In this document: piece after piece, positions 44,800 to 54,130 of the stretch
How positions within the stretch are numbered: the first letter of the stretch is position 1
Layout: the number at the start of each line of letters is the position of its first letter
NCBI GenBank assembly: GCA_028823855.1
Contig: JAPPFL010000068.1
Location: 108,623 to 172,622, forward strand
Reading direction: 5' to 3'
DNA: 64,000 bases
Source: Albidovulum sp.
GTDB taxonomy: Bacteria > Pseudomonadota > Alphaproteobacteria > Rhodobacterales > Rhodobacteraceae
The notes under the pieces: generated by a model
Databases searched by the model: none
What the model was told of the DNA's origin: nothing
The model's input: only the letters and a program-made list of their open reading frames with translations
Program-made: the position numbers and the translations under genes

Positions 44800-45263
44800 G
44801 GCAGGGGGTAAATCGGCGTCGCCTTTGGGAGGCCCGAAGCGTGCTTCATGATGCGTTGCGGAAGGCTGAGCACGATCCTGTCTTTAATTTTGTCAGAAAA
44901 ATTTGCATGAAAGCGTCAGTTCGCACGGCCCGAAAGGCGAAACCGGGCGAAAGTCCGGCAATTGGGAAATCTATGCCGGCTTGACAGGCGCATTGCCGCC
45001 GGAGGGGCGAAATCGAGGAATGATAGGGGCACCGCGAAAGTCACGGGCATGAGCAGTCTCAAAATCGATTCGAACCGCTTGTGCTATGAAATCGGATTGA
45101 TGGTCGGGAGCACCGACTAAATTTGATTCAACGATAAGCGGCTTGTAAATGATGCGTGAAAACCGAAACTCTAGTTGATTCGAAGAAACTTGGGTTTGCG
45201 TTTGCCTTAAATCACCGTTTCCGGAATATGGCCGTATAATCGACGCAATAATTCAATACGATT
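44800..45263. other. Gene-free stretch downstream of the TIM-barrel isomerase gene
   Basis: About 460 bp without a protein-like frame. A GTATAAT-like sequence lies near 45233 but points at no gene start. Confidence 0.35.
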
Positions 45264-46265
45264 TTAGGGCATCGATTCATCGAAAGTTCGTGAAATCACG
45301 CGGTTGACAATATGCCGGGACGCTACCGGGTCTTGTCGCTCCATGGCGTTGTTGAGCTCGCCCGTCGTCAAGAGTTCGCTAGCAGCTTTGATCAATCGCT
45401 TGGTAATCTTGATGTTGCACTCGCATTCGCTGGCCGGGTCGATCCCTCCCGCATCTGGAAAAGTGTCAAAGTAAATAACGCCTTGGTAGGATGCCTTCAG
45501 CAACTGGTAGAGAAATTCCAAAGTGGCAGCGAGGTGTACCGAGCCAACCATCAGGCCATCGTCCCTCTTTCCGTATCCGTCATTCAAATGCACGCCGAAA
45601 ATGGTCGACTTTCGCGCCGCAAGCGCAGCGGTTGCGGGAGGATGCTCGCCGCCATATAGCATATGCGCGAAGTCCAGAGTCACGCCAAGATTGGGGCAAT
45701 CGGCTTCGGCAAGAGCTAGCAGCGTAGCAGTCAAGTCGGGAAGTACGGCAAACGCGCGCGGTTCGTTAGGCTTGTATTCAATGCTTATTCGGCACTCGAT
45801 GTCGTGAAGGGCTATTTCCCTGATTGCCTGGATTTCGTCGTTCCAAATTCGTTCATAGTCGGCTTGAAAGCCGTAGTCGAATCCGTCCTCTCCGAGCCAA
45901 ACAGTCATAAGATCGGCTCCGCATTCTCGCGACGCGTCGATACCTCTTTTGGTAAGATCGATGGCTTCCTGGCGGATTTTCGGGTCTGCGCAAGTAAACG
46001 CGCCCGAAGCAAATTTTCTGTTTGATCCGAAGCGCATAGCAAGTCCGTTCATTGAGAGGCCGAGATCGCGCACCTGCTCAGCGAAATCCGCGCCAATTCC
46101 AAAAACGTGGTCAGGATAGTTCAAGTCAACGTCCGTCAATCCTTTCACGGCTGCAACTCTGCGCAATTGCTGCAATGTTCCGGCATTATCCGAAATCACG
46201 GATTCAACTGCGGACGAACCAAATTTGAACGCGTTTAGCCTTGTGGCAAATCTAGTTCCAAGCAT
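45264..46265 (-). CDS. Xylose-isomerase-like TIM-barrel protein (sugar phosphate isomerase/epimerase family)
   Basis: The 333-aa AP endonuclease 2-type TIM barrel has ECGADLMTVWLGEDG, RISIEYKPNEPRAF with a metal-ligand Glu, PNLGVTLDFAHMLYGGEHP (Asp and His), GVHLNDGYGKRDDGL and a late YFDTFPDAGGIDP. Family members isomerise or epimerise sugars and polyols (rhamnose isomerase, hydroxypyruvate isomerase and similar). The start overlaps the end of the carboxymuconolactone-decarboxylase-like gene by 14 bases, so the two are coupled. With the kinase and SgcX/SgcQ-like genes 2 kb downstream on the same strand it may form one pathway. The substrate is unknown. Confidence 0.85.
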   Translation of the reverse strand: MLGTRFATRLNAFKFGSSAVESVISDNAGTLQQLRRVAAVKGLTDVDLNYPDHVFGIGADFAEQVRDLGLSMNGLAMRFGSNRKFASGAFTCADPKIRQEAIDLTKRGIDASRECGADLMTVWLGEDGFDYGFQADYERIWNDEIQAIREIALHDIECRISIEYKPNEPRAFAVLPDLTATLLALAEADCPNLGVTLDFAHMLYGGEHPPATAALAARKSTIFGVHLNDGYGKRDDGLMVGSVHLAATLEFLYQLLKASYQGVIYFDTFPDAGGIDPASECECNIKITKRLIKAASELLTTGELNNAMERQDPVASRHIVNRVISRTFDESMP

Positions 46266-46842
46266 TCATTAGCTTCCCTCTTTTCGCGCAGAAATTGCGA
46301 TCCGGTTGCCGCTCGCCGATCAAATCGCAATCACTAAAATCTTCGGATCGCTTTACGGGCAATTCGTATTCGACCGAAAAATTTGAAAATTTCGAGACTC
46401 CGGCCTGCGGAATATGCATCCAAAAATGTTCCTTGCCGCGGGCTTGGTTGGAGGCGGCGCCTAAAGCTCGCCGGGCATCCGCGAGTGCTTTTCGGGCGGC
46501 TCGGAAGCGTTTCAGAGCCTGAGGAACGCCGCAATAAATCGCGACTACATGGAAAATGGATCGAATATCTGCCTTGGTAACGCCGTTGTTCAATGCTCCG
46601 CGACAATGCACTTCCCACTCGTGCGTTTTCCCGAGCGCTCCAATCATCGCGTGATTCATCATAGATCGAGTGTTCGGGTCACTCGTTTCGTCTCCCCAGC
46701 CGATGCCACGGCACCGTGGCGTCATGGCTTTTTGGAACCGTTCGTCAAATTCATACGCACTAGCTTGATATTGTTCTACGAATTCGGCGCCGAGGGTCGC
46801 CTTGCGCATTCTTAGGCCCTTTTCGAAGTAGTCGTCATCCAT
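46252..46842 (-). CDS. Carboxymuconolactone decarboxylase (CMD)-family protein with a C-terminal extension
   Basis: The CMD domain covers about residues 1-125: LRMRKATLGAEFVEQ, DPNTRSMMNHAMIGALG, and EWEVHCRGALNNGVTKADIR with AIYCGVPQALKRFRAARKAL. It is closest to gamma-CMD proteins of about 130 aa. Here about 65 further residues (from GAASNQARGK onward) have no family match and run into the next gene, so a natural stop may have been lost. ATG 46842 has GAGGAAAG upstream. The reaction is not known; CMD proteins range from decarboxylases to peroxidase-like proteins. Confidence 0.82.
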   Translation of the reverse strand: MDDDYFEKGLRMRKATLGAEFVEQYQASAYEFDERFQKAMTPRCRGIGWGDETSDPNTRSMMNHAMIGALGKTHEWEVHCRGALNNGVTKADIRSIFHVVAIYCGVPQALKRFRAARKALADARRALGAASNQARGKEHFWMHIPQAGVSKFSNFSVEYELPVKRSEDFSDCDLIGERQPDRNFCAKRGKLMNAWN

Positions 46843-46922
46843 GGTCTTTCCTCAAGAAAGATGGCCGGTCGTTAATTCAATCGCGCCGAGTTCGGTTTTG
46901 GCGCGCCTTCTCGTATTCGCGC

Positions 46923-48110
46923 CTATTGGCGCGCAAGTTCCCGCGTCGCAGTCTCGATGCCCTGCAGGCTTATCGAAAACATTCGGCCGTCGAAGAGGTC
47001 GCGTATCATCGCTATCGATTGAGTATAGGGCCAGTGCGCCTCCGGAACCGGATTGATCCAAACTGCATTCGGCCACTGTTCCCGAGCCCGAAGCAGCCAT
47101 ACCTGTCCCGCTTCATCGTTGAAGTGTTCGTTGGCGCCGCCCGGATAGACAACTTCATACGGCGACATCGAAGCGTCGCCAACGAAGATGCACTTGTAGT
47201 CGGAACCGTAGGTGCGGAGCACATCCCATGTGGGCAGCCTTTCCGACCAACGTCGGCTGTTGTCGCGCCAAACCGATTCATAGAGGCAATTGTGAAAATA
47301 GAAATGCTCGATGTGCTTGAATTCCGATCTCGCCGCCGAAAACAATTCCTCGACTAGACGGATATGGTCGTCCATCGATCCGCCGACATCCAGAAAGAGG
47401 ATGACTTTAACCGCGTTTCTGCGCTCTGGGCGCGTCTTCACGTCGAGATAGCCATTCTTCGCCGTCTCGCGAATCGTAGCCTGCAGATCCAATTCCTCCT
47501 CCGCGCTGTCGCGAGCCCAGCGCCTCAGGCGCTTCAGCGCTACTTTAATGTTGCGAGTTCCCAGATCGACGCTGTCATCTAGATTTCTGAATTCCCGCCT
47601 GTCCCAGACCTTGACGGCGCGCCGATGCCGACTTTCCGACTGACCGATCCTGATTCCCTCGGGATTGTATCCGTAGGCTCCGAAGGGAGACGTGCCTGCC
47701 GTTCCTATCCACTTGTTTCCGCCCTCGTGCCTTTTTTGCTGCTCCCTTAGCCGTTCCTTCAGCGTCTCCATGAGTTTCTCGAATCCGCCGAGAGCTTCGA
47801 TTTTGGCTTTCTCTTCGTCGGACAAGTGTTTTTCCGCCAATTTTCGCAGCCAATCTTTTGGCAGATCCGCGAAGTGGAAAAATTCTTCCGCCGTCAGGCT
47901 TTCCGCTCCATTGAATGTTTCAGCAAACGCTCTGTCGAATTTGTCCAGATTTCGTTCGTCCTTAACCATCGCCGTTCTTGCAAGGAAATAGAATCCTTCA
48001 ATGTCGAAGGTAACGAGATCGGTTTGGAGCGCTTCGAGGAACGCAAGGTATTCCCGAAGCGATACCGGGACTTTGGATTGGCGAAGATTGTCGAAAAATT
48101 GCTGAAACAA
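46923..48110 (-). CDS. VWA-domain protein of the CoxE-like family
   Basis: The 395-aa protein has an N-terminal helical region starting FFDNLRQSKVPVSLREYLAF, a Lys/Glu-rich central part, and a C-terminal VWA domain with VILFLDVGGSMDDHIRLVEE (residues about 236-255). The MIDAS is DxGxS rather than DxSxS, which I recall as usual for this CoxE-like group. These proteins act with a MoxR AAA+ ATPase, as in CoxD/CoxE, to mature or remodel other proteins. The likely partner lies at 55.2-56.0 kb, separated by a decayed catabolic cluster. The target protein is not evident. Confidence 0.87.
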   Translation of the reverse strand: MFQQFFDNLRQSKVPVSLREYLAFLEALQTDLVTFDIEGFYFLARTAMVKDERNLDKFDRAFAETFNGAESLTAEEFFHFADLPKDWLRKLAEKHLSDEEKAKIEALGGFEKLMETLKERLREQQKRHEGGNKWIGTAGTSPFGAYGYNPEGIRIGQSESRHRRAVKVWDRREFRNLDDSVDLGTRNIKVALKRLRRWARDSAEEELDLQATIRETAKNGYLDVKTRPERRNAVKVILFLDVGGSMDDHIRLVEELFSAARSEFKHIEHFYFHNCLYESVWRDNSRRWSERLPTWDVLRTYGSDYKCIFVGDASMSPYEVVYPGGANEHFNDEAGQVWLLRAREQWPNAVWINPVPEAHWPYTQSIAMIRDLFDGRMFSISLQGIETATRELARQ

Positions 48111-49044
48111 AGTTCAGTTTCCGTGCTCTATCATTGTCTGGCTCTTGAATGAATTGCCGCGCGTTCCAGTCAAAATTTCACCGAGCGCGAACGCGCGGCT
48201 CTTGACGAAGATGCGCCTAGATTTCGAACTGCGAGGAAGTCGATCCTTCTGTTTGAAGTTCCGCTGACTATTTTGTTGGCCATTACATTTGGGCCAACAA
48301 CAAACAGTCGATTTTCGGACTTGGGCCAATGCCTATATATGAATCTGGTTCGAGACAAGGCGAAGTTGGCCGGAGGGCGAGCACTTCGAATATCGCCGAA
48401 TGAATATTCAATTCGTTGCATCCGAGTTCCGGAATTTTGTCGAGACCGATTTAGTGCCGCCGCGCCATCATTGGTTCAACGCCGGGTTGAATGTCGGCAT
48501 CAGTCGAGGATCGAATTCGGCGGCAGGCTCGGTAATTTTTGCTATCGGTTACTTTGGCTTGCATTGCTCTCGGTGCGTTGCGGCAAAGCTGGATTGAGCT
48601 CTGGCCGGTAAAGGTTCCGAATTCGGAAGTACCTATGCGACGCAGCGCGTTTTCCGGATTTCGCCCGATTCGGTTCACGCTTGGAAATCGCAATCGCCCC
48701 TGCCGCCGGATAGCCGATAGCGATCGCCAATACCGGGACATCCGGACCGAGCAGCAGACCCGATTCGACAGCCCGCCTCGAAGCCTTTCCTGCCGCGTTT
48801 TTTGCCGGGCGATCTCTCAACCCGGCTGCCCGGAAGGGATCTCGGCCCGCTTCCCCGACTTGCCGCCGGAACTACTCGAGCTGCCGCTCGTAGTCTCCGG
48901 GCTCGTCGAAAATCGCCTCGCAGGCTTCCCGCTCCCTTTTGAACAGCATCAGCATCCGTTCCCCGATGATCCCTTTATGAGCCTCGGTTCTACTAAAATT
49001 GGGCATCGGCCGGGAGCAACGAATTTTAAGGAACAGCATCTCAA
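48111..49044. other. Gene-free stretch between the VWA gene and the dioxygenase gene
   Basis: About 930 bp. Apart from a short perfect inverted repeat near 48273-48300 no structure or gene was recognised. A plus-strand frame at 48539-49102 overlaps the dioxygenase on the other strand and resembles no protein. Confidence 0.4.
48273..48300. repeat. Perfect 9-bp inverted repeat with a 10-nt loop
   Basis: TTGTTGGCC and GGCCAACAA flank the loop ATTACATTTG. It lies 160 bp upstream of the VWA gene. It could be an operator or a factor-independent terminator stem for transcription arriving from the dioxygenase side, although no T-run follows on either strand. Confidence 0.5.
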
Positions 49045-49932
49045 TCACGCATTTCTCGCAAGGACGAAATCGAATTCAACCTTCCAGAAGTGCGCGCTCT
49101 GAAATCCGAATTTGGCAATCATATCGGGATCCTCGATCCGAACAAAGTCCGCGATCAGGCTCTCTTTCACGCCGAATACGGCATCGCTGTTGATGTAGAT
49201 GTCGTCAGGGTCGAATATGTGCGTCGTAACTTCGTCGTACCCGTCCTTTGAGAGAATGAAGTGAAGGTGGGCCGGCCGGAACGGATGCCGTCCAAGAGCC
49301 TTCAGCAATTGTCCCACAGGACCGTCTGCGGGGATGGAATAGTGCTTGGGACGCACCCCTTTGAACCAGTAGGCGCCATCCGCCCCAGTTCTGAATATGC
49401 CGCGCAGGTTGAAGTCAGGTTGGATGCCCTTTTGCTGGACATCGTAGAAGCCTTCGTCGTTGGCTTGCCAGACATCGATTTTGACATCCTCCAGCGGATG
49501 GCCGTCCGTGTCCAAGACGCGGCCCCCGACGACCATATTTTCGCCCTTGGCATCAAGACAAATATTCGACCCCATCTCGTATTCCGGCGCGCCGTCGATA
49601 TGGAACGGGCCGAGGACGGTATTCTCCGACGCTCCGCCCGGCCGGCGAGAGTTAATCGCATCCACCAGCATAGAGACGCCAAGCACATCCGACAGCAGAA
49701 TGAATTCCTGACGCCAGTCATCGCATTTGTGGCCGGTCGCGGTCAGGAACTGAATGGCTTTCATCCATTCTTCCTGCGTTGGCTCGGTTTCTTTAATCGC
49801 CGCATGCAGATGTCGGGTGATGCTTTCCATAACTTCGCGGAGCCTTGCATCACCGGCATTCACGTTCTGGCCAACCACAATATCGGCGGAGCGCTCTTCG
49901 GTAAATTGCGCATTGGGCGAAGCGTTGGTCAT
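49045..49932 (-). CDS. Intradiol ring-cleavage dioxygenase (hydroxyquinol/catechol 1,2-dioxygenase-like)
   Basis: The 295-aa non-haem Fe(III) enzyme has an N-terminal helical dimerisation region. Its catalytic beta domain contains all four iron ligands: Tyr163 (NDEGFYDV), Tyr198 (RPKHYSIPADG), His222 and His224 (FRPAHLHF). The segment GGASENTVLGPFHIDGAPE is typical of hydroxyquinol/catechol dioxygenases. It would cleave hydroxyquinol or catechol to maleylacetate or muconate type products. It is intact, yet lies directly downstream of a TRAP transporter cluster in which every other gene is broken. No maleylacetate reductase is present in the window. Confidence 0.9.
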   Translation of the reverse strand: MTNASPNAQFTEERSADIVVGQNVNAGDARLREVMESITRHLHAAIKETEPTQEEWMKAIQFLTATGHKCDDWRQEFILLSDVLGVSMLVDAINSRRPGGASENTVLGPFHIDGAPEYEMGSNICLDAKGENMVVGGRVLDTDGHPLEDVKIDVWQANDEGFYDVQQKGIQPDFNLRGIFRTGADGAYWFKGVRPKHYSIPADGPVGQLLKALGRHPFRPAHLHFILSKDGYDEVTTHIFDPDDIYINSDAVFGVKESLIADFVRIEDPDMIAKFGFQSAHFWKVEFDFVLARNA

Positions 49933-49971
49933 AATCAGTTCCTCACATTGTTGTTGCGCTAGAAGATGCCT

Positions 49972-51958
49972 CTAGGGCGTCAGAGTTACAAGAACCGGCA
50001 AAAGGACTAGCAATATGGTCACGATTGCCATGACCCATACGAACGGCAATGCGCCGAGGAATATGTCTCGAAGGGCTATACCGGTGCCGCGAAGCGTCGA
50101 GGCCACTGCAAAGCAGGTCCGTCCGAAGGGCGGCGTCAGAAGGCCGATCTCAACTCCGATGACCGTCAATATTCCGAGCCATGTCGAATCGCCGCCAAGG
50201 GCGATGGCCGTCGGTAGAGCAATTGGAACAGCGATCAACTTGATCGAAACGGATTCCAGAAACGTTACCAGAACGGCCAGCAGGATTACATGGATCGCGG
50301 CGAACTGCCAAAGCATTAGACCTAGGCCGCTTACATACGCCCCGATGGATTGCACAAAGCCGGATGACGCGAGCATGATGGTAAAGAAATTCGCCGACAA
50401 AATGGGAGACAGGACCCTCGTGGAAATCTGCCCGCATACCGCAAGCACCCGCCGGAATTCCTTGGCGTCTATTCGCCTGCGGGCCAAGGCGTAAAGCAGC
50501 GCGCCCGCGGAACCGACTGCGCCGCCTTCGGTCGGTGTGAACCAGCCTCCGTAGATCCCTCCCAAAACCAGAATTATCAGGCCGATCGCGGGCGAAAGCA
50601 AGATTGCCGTTCGGCTAGCGCTCATGCCGTCGGCGTCCTTCGCCCCAACATCAGACGCACCGGCTTCATAGACGAGGCTGGGTTGGAAGGTTGCGCGCAA
50701 CCAGATCATCACGCACATTGCGGCCGCTAGAATCAGGCCGGGGAAAATTGCCGCCAAGAAGAGTTGACCGACCGATCGCTCGGCCAAAAAAACCGTAGAC
50801 GATCAGCAGCAGGCTCGGCGGGAGGAGCATGCCGAGGACCGAACTGCCGGAGACCGCGCCGGCGGCGAAACGACTGTAATACCCGTGGCGAATCATCTCT
50901 GTAGAGGCGATTTTCGCAAAGACGGTTGCGGATGCGATCGACGCCCCCAGTAATCGCGGCGAACGTCGTATTGGCGCGACATTTGCGATCCCGAGGCCGC
51001 CCCGGATGGGACGTGTCACCCAGCGTGCAAAGGTAAATGTTTCGCGCCCGATATCGGCGGCAGCGACCAGCAGTCCCATCAGCACGAAAAGCGGCTAGGC
51101 ACCAAAAAAGTTGTTGGCCGGACATTCGTTTCCGGCAATGCCAAACATGGCATACGGCAGCGCAATCCGGCCCTTGATCAACCAGAGGCAGACGAAGCCG
51201 ACATGCAAGCCAATCGACACCAGGAGTACCGGGGCAAGAATCGCAAGAGCTCCGACCTGAAGATTGGAACCCCCCGCGTTCATCGCCAATGGAAACCCGA
51301 ATTCCCAGACGGCGATAAGCAGTCCGAGCAAAATAACGAGCGATACCGCATTCCGCATTGATTCCGTGGCAAATAGAGACGTTGCGTGCCCCTGGATCCG
51401 CACCCTAAGCACCGCCGCAGCCATTGCGCTTCCGAATACGACCAGTAGGCGCAACGGCCAAACTTGGAACGAGAATCCGCCTGGAATTCCGACAAGTTCG
51501 CTCTCGCCATAGGCGCGCCGGAGTTTCGGCGCGCCCGCCTGAATCATCAGGACCATCGCGATGACGCCGGCAGGCGACACAAATATCCCAAAGAGCCCCA
51601 GGTCCGAACGCGAGCGAGTCCTTAAAAATCCCGGCAGAAAATCCACCCGCGTCATGCGCACGCCTTGGAACGCGCTGCCGATCTGAAGGAATGTGGCGCC
51701 GACCAGCGAATAGGCAACGATATCCGTCACGCCCGGGATCGGGCTAAGGAAGAAAGCGCGCGCAAAAACCTCCGCGCAGATCAGGATCATCAGCGCGAAG
51801 AACCGCACTGTTCCGTTCGCGCCTGCCGACTCGGATATGACGCGAAAGAACCGGTCGACGGGTCCCGGCGCGGCCAAACCGCGGCGGGATAATTCTGCTT
51901 CGGTAGCGGCGTTCCGCCGCAAACCAGTTTGACCAGTCGCGGAGCGGCTTCGAGCCAC
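49972..51958 (-). pseudogene. TRAP transporter fused small/large permease (DctQ-DctM), broken
   Basis: The 5' part (51958-51095) encodes a DctQ-like domain (ILICAEVFARAFFLSP, GVTDIVAYSLVGATFLQIGS) followed by the start of DctM (GLHVGFVCLWL). It ends at an in-frame TAG at 51097-51095 inside what should read GAxPLFVLMG. The same frame continues with LMGLLVAAADIGRETFTFA. A -1/+1 pair of compensating shifts near 50945-50975 garbles about ten residues, and a run of seven T near 50787 shifts frame again before LAERSVGQLFLAAIFPGLIL. The last part is open to 49972 with LTPPFGRTCFAVAST. Four lesions make a functional permease unlikely. Confidence 0.85.
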
Positions 51959-52987
51959 GCTCCCGGCCGCCGTTCAGGAACGCTTCCAGTGCGTCGGCCG
52001 CGGGCAGACCGGCATCGGTGTTCCGCTTGACCCAGTCCCCGGCGAGATCCGGCAACCCGTTGACCCACCGGATCCGTTCCGCTTCGGGAAGTTCAGTGAC
52101 AATTGCGCCCTGCTCTTGCATAGTATTTTAAAATCCAGCCTCCCGTCCGGCGACGGCGTCGGCCACCATCTGGCTGAATTCGCCTCCTGGTTCGCGCAGC
52201 ACGCCTTGCACGTCTTCAGGCACGCAATTGAACTTATCGGCATTCATCGTCGGCGAACCGGTGATCGGACCGACCATGTCGACCAGGGTTGTGTAAGGAG
52301 CGACGGCATGGATTTTGAATGGATGCATGCCATTGATTGTCATCACAGCGCCGTCCGCGACACCAGTAGAAATCGAGTTGTAGAATTCGGGGAACGCGGC
52401 GTAAACCGCAACGGCGCCAGTGCCCTCCAGCCAGTTTGCGACGGCGCCGCCAGCCAGTAGCTTCAGGCCTTGAAGATCATCGATCGTGTTAATCGGTTCC
52501 TTTGTGATGACGTGATTGGAGCCGTCGGCCATTGCGCCTAGATGGACCTGATTATGCTTCGCCCACTGTTCGTCCATCGCCGGGACTCTCGCATGCAGCT
52601 CGTTGCCAATCTCGGCTAGGTCGTGGACGCAGCTAACCGCGAAGAGCGCATAGAAATGAACGTTGTGAAGCGGCAATCTCTCTGGCTCGAAGATCGTGCC
52701 GACCCAGGCAAGATCGGCCAGGCCGCTTTCCGCGCCCTCGAGCGCGTTAAACGCATTGAACAACGATCCCGCATAGGCCTCAGCCCGTTCGATGCGGTTG
52801 TCGCTGCCCATGGCTTCCAGACGCTTGTTGGTTTCAGGCACTGCGTGTTTGTGATTGATTCCACCCAGGGCAGGAACGGAGGGTGGATGGTCCCTGCGGT
52901 GAGTTTGATGTTTTTGGCTATGGTTGCCCCTGTTCCTGCTAAAACGCAGGCAGTGCTTTGGACGAAAGCCTTAGTAAATCCGTTCAT
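51920..52987 (-). pseudogene. TRAP transporter substrate-binding protein (DctP family), broken
   Basis: ATG 52987 starts a signal peptide and mature N-terminus (TAGTIHPPFLPWVESITNT). The frame shifts near 52850, continuing with PETNKRLEAMGSDNRIERAE, GLADLAWVGTIFEPERLPL, LKLLAGGAVANWLEGTGAV, FPEFYNSISTGVADGAVMT and PEDVQGVLREPGGEFSQMV. An in-frame TAA at 52130-52128 stops it, followed in the same frame by QEQGAIVTELPEAERIRWV and RNTDAGLPAADALEAFL, the usual C-terminus. It lies upstream of the DctQM fusion in the expected order. The substrate is perhaps an aromatic acid, judging by the dioxygenase downstream. Confidence 0.85.
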
Positions 52988-53024
52988 TGGAAGCCCTTCC
53001 GTTTTCAGTTATTTAGCGACGAGG

Positions 53025-53648
53025 TCAATTCCAGATGTGGCCGGCCCAAGTTATTGGCGATCCGGCAAGCCAGTTCGCACCAGGGGCGTAGAGCGCCTCA
53101 GCTTCCGGTCCCTTCAGACCGGGCATGTGCATTTTTACGGGATAACCAAATTGCGATTGCAAGTACGCCAAATGCCGATATCAAACTGGAAATGAACCCA
53201 GAAGGTCCGGATCCAGCGAAACCCTTGCGCCCGGTGCCACAGGGTCCATGCGATCCTTTTCATAGACTGGTTGTCGAAGGCACATACCCCACTTGCCGTT
53301 TCGCTTTTCCAAAAATTCGTATAATCGGCCCGTGCACACGGCGTCGACTGGAACGCCCTGAACCTCTCCACTTTGTGAAAACGTCATTTTGGTTTGAGTT
53401 GCAGCCCGGTTTCCAGCGATCTCACACGTAAAGCCGCCAAGGAAATGCAGGATTTAGACGCCGCGTTCCCAACCGTGCTAGTTCATTTCTATGAACTCAT
53501 CGGCAGCGCCCTGGGTCCGTGTCGCCATCATCCGACCGTCGTCGTGCCAGACGGTTCGGAACTTTTTCCGGAAGCCCGCGTCGCGCCAGATTGCCCAGTT
53601 GTCGATCAACGCCCGCAATGCGAGCTTGTCTTGTGTCAGCTCGTCCAT
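53025..53648 (-). pseudogene. SnoaL/NTF2-like family protein with three in-frame stops
   Basis: One continuous frame from ATG 53648 reads DELTQDKLALRALIDNWAIW, then KFRTVWHDDGRMMATRTQG, then after stops ILHFLGGFTCEIAGNRAATQ, EVQGVPVDAVCTGRLYEFLE, GMCLRQPVYEKDRMDPVAPG, and GYPVKMHMPGLKGPEAEALY to a TGA at 53025. The in-frame stops are TAG (53480-53478), TAA (53456-53454) and TGA (53183-53181). The family (nuclear transport factor 2 fold, about 200 aa) is often found with aromatic degradation genes. No frameshift is needed, so the gene decayed by point mutation only. Confidence 0.75.
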
Positions 53649-53654
53649 AAACCC

Positions 53655-54130
53655 GCTCCTAGAACGGTTTTTTCGTCCAACGCGTTCGACCGTTAGCCAG
53701 CGAGTCTCGGTGAGGGTCTCGACAGACCAGCGCCCGCCATGTCTTCCCGGATCGCTGCTCTTGACGCCGCCGAAGGGAATAGTTGGTTCATCGTAGATCT
53801 TGGTGCCATTCACATGGGCCATGCCGCTTTCGATACGACGTGCAACGGCAAGTCCGCGCTCTTCGCTTGCGGAAATCACCGAGGCAGAAAGTCCGTAGTC
53901 GCAGTCGTTGGCCAATTCGACAGCTTCGTCCTCGTTGTCGGCAAACATGATGTTGGCCACCGGACCAAATACTTCCTCGCGGAAAATCTCCATCTTCGGC
54001 GTCGCGCCGGCTATGACGGTGGGTTGATAGTAAAGCCCGTCGCGGTCGCCGCCCGCGTGGACCTCGACGCCTTCCTCGCGCGCCTCGGCAAGCCTCGCAT
54101 CGACTTTGGCTGCCTGGGTTTCGTTGTTCG
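53655..54130 (-). pseudogene. Aldehyde dehydrogenase, C-terminal fragment
   Basis: A minus-strand frame begins abruptly at about 54130 with ETQAAKVDARLAEAREEGVE and continues through GLYYQPTVIAGATPKM, IFREEVFGPVANIMF, YGLSASVISASEERGLAVAR, GMAHVNGTKIYDEPTIPFGG and TETRWLTVER. This is the last third of a benzaldehyde/vanillin-type aldehyde dehydrogenase; the NAD-binding half and catalytic Cys are absent, with an in-frame stop at the break. The natural stop is also lost, so the frame runs into the SnoaL-like gene. It was probably part of the same aromatic catabolic operon. Confidence 0.8.

Noticed and set aside
44900..45010. Riboswitch-like G/A-rich stretch (repeated GCGAAA and a CCGGGCGAAAGTCCGG hairpin)
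   Set aside because: The short hairpin is real, but no known riboswitch consensus fits, and no gene start follows on the plus strand.
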